DNA of 44,678 bases. It comes from Saprospiraceae bacterium UBA7687 (lineage in GTDB: Bacteria; Bacteroidota; Bacteroidia; Chitinophagales; Saprospiraceae). Below are positions 44,616-44,678 of the stretch, piece after piece (position 1 is the first letter of the stretch; every line of letters begins with the position of its first letter). A program made the position numbers and the translations under genes. The notes below the pieces were generated by a model that was given only the letters and a program-made list of their open reading frames with translations, did no database searches and was not told the origin of the DNA. Location: NCBI GenBank assembly GCA_002482845.1, contig DLGT01000036.1, forward strand, positions 1-44,678. Reading direction: 5' to 3'.

Positions 44616-44666
44616 TCTATTGCCAAACATGAAAAAAATAAAAGAAAGGTCAAAAATGGCAATAGA
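44616..44666. repeat. 10-bp inverted repeat next to the window edge
   Basis: TCTATTGCCA (44616-44625) and TGGCAATAGA (44657-44666) are perfect inverted copies separated by 31 bp. The unit may continue outside the window. It could be the end of a mobile element or a binding site. Confidence 0.4.
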
Positions 44667-44678
44667 AAAAGCATTTTG

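Noticed and set aside
44282..44630. Two minus-strand ORFs of 77 and 64 codons near the right edge
   Set aside because: They overlap each other and the better-supported decayed membrane-protein frame, lack recognisable features, and run through the hairpin-rich block.
1..44678. CRISPR arrays, tRNA/rRNA genes, prophage or transposase genes
   Set aside because: Reading both strands gave no repeat-spacer series, no RNA gene and no recombinase or phage protein.

Overview
The window looks like chromosomal DNA of a Bacteroidota bacterium, most likely from the Saprospiraceae or a close group (inference). The base composition is AT-rich. The genes include a PorP/SprF protein, several cargo proteins with type IX secretion (T9SS) sorting domains of both type A and type B, many short lipoproteins, and Bacteroidota-type promoters (TAnnTTTG at -7). 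No tRNA, rRNA, CRISPR array or transposase gene was found.

Layout. 1-7.2 kb is housekeeping: a gene cut by the window edge, tilS, a small lipoprotein, a leftward overlapping block of BadF/GlcNAc-kinase-like gene, pfkA and cutA, and a rightward pair of 3-hydroxyacyl-CoA dehydrogenase and family III CoA-transferase. 7.8-15.6 kb is a T9SS locus: PorP/SprF, an OmpA-family TPR/PD40 protein, and a 1411-residue type B cargo protein ending at a strong terminator. 15.8-20.6 kb holds two convergent type A cargo proteins, one of them an M4 metalloprotease. 20.9-27 kb is leftward: small lipoprotein and membrane genes, a GH13 alpha-glucosidase broken by a one-base frameshift, an EEP-family hydrolase and two small genes. 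27.1-31.4 kb pairs an AraC-type regulator with a large secreted SGNH/SASA esterase-like T9SS protein; an exact 16-bp sequence lies upstream of both genes. 31.5-37.2 kb has a second frameshifted gene, a DUF1648 protein, an alpha/beta hydrolase lipoprotein, a PPP-type phosphatase, a lipoprotein and another T9SS protein. 37.2-41.2 kb is an accessory patch: HigBA toxin-antitoxin (toxin frameshifted), a 59-codon ORF, a DUF4279-like gene, and a patatin-like phospholipase with an unrecognised partner. The 3' end of that partner and the promoter that follows it have a relic copy beside the patch. 41.5-44 kb is an SDR/AraC pair and a DUF1905 gene. The last 0.6 kb has a decayed membrane-protein gene and a hairpin-rich block.

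Three genes (GH13, a YwqK-like gene, higB) are each split by what looks like a single missing base, two of them in or beside short homopolymers. Assembly error and true decay cannot be separated from sequence alone. The candidates most worth following are the patatin-partner cassette with its duplicated tail and promoter, the shared 16-bp motif of the AraC/esterase pair, and the structured element at the right edge.
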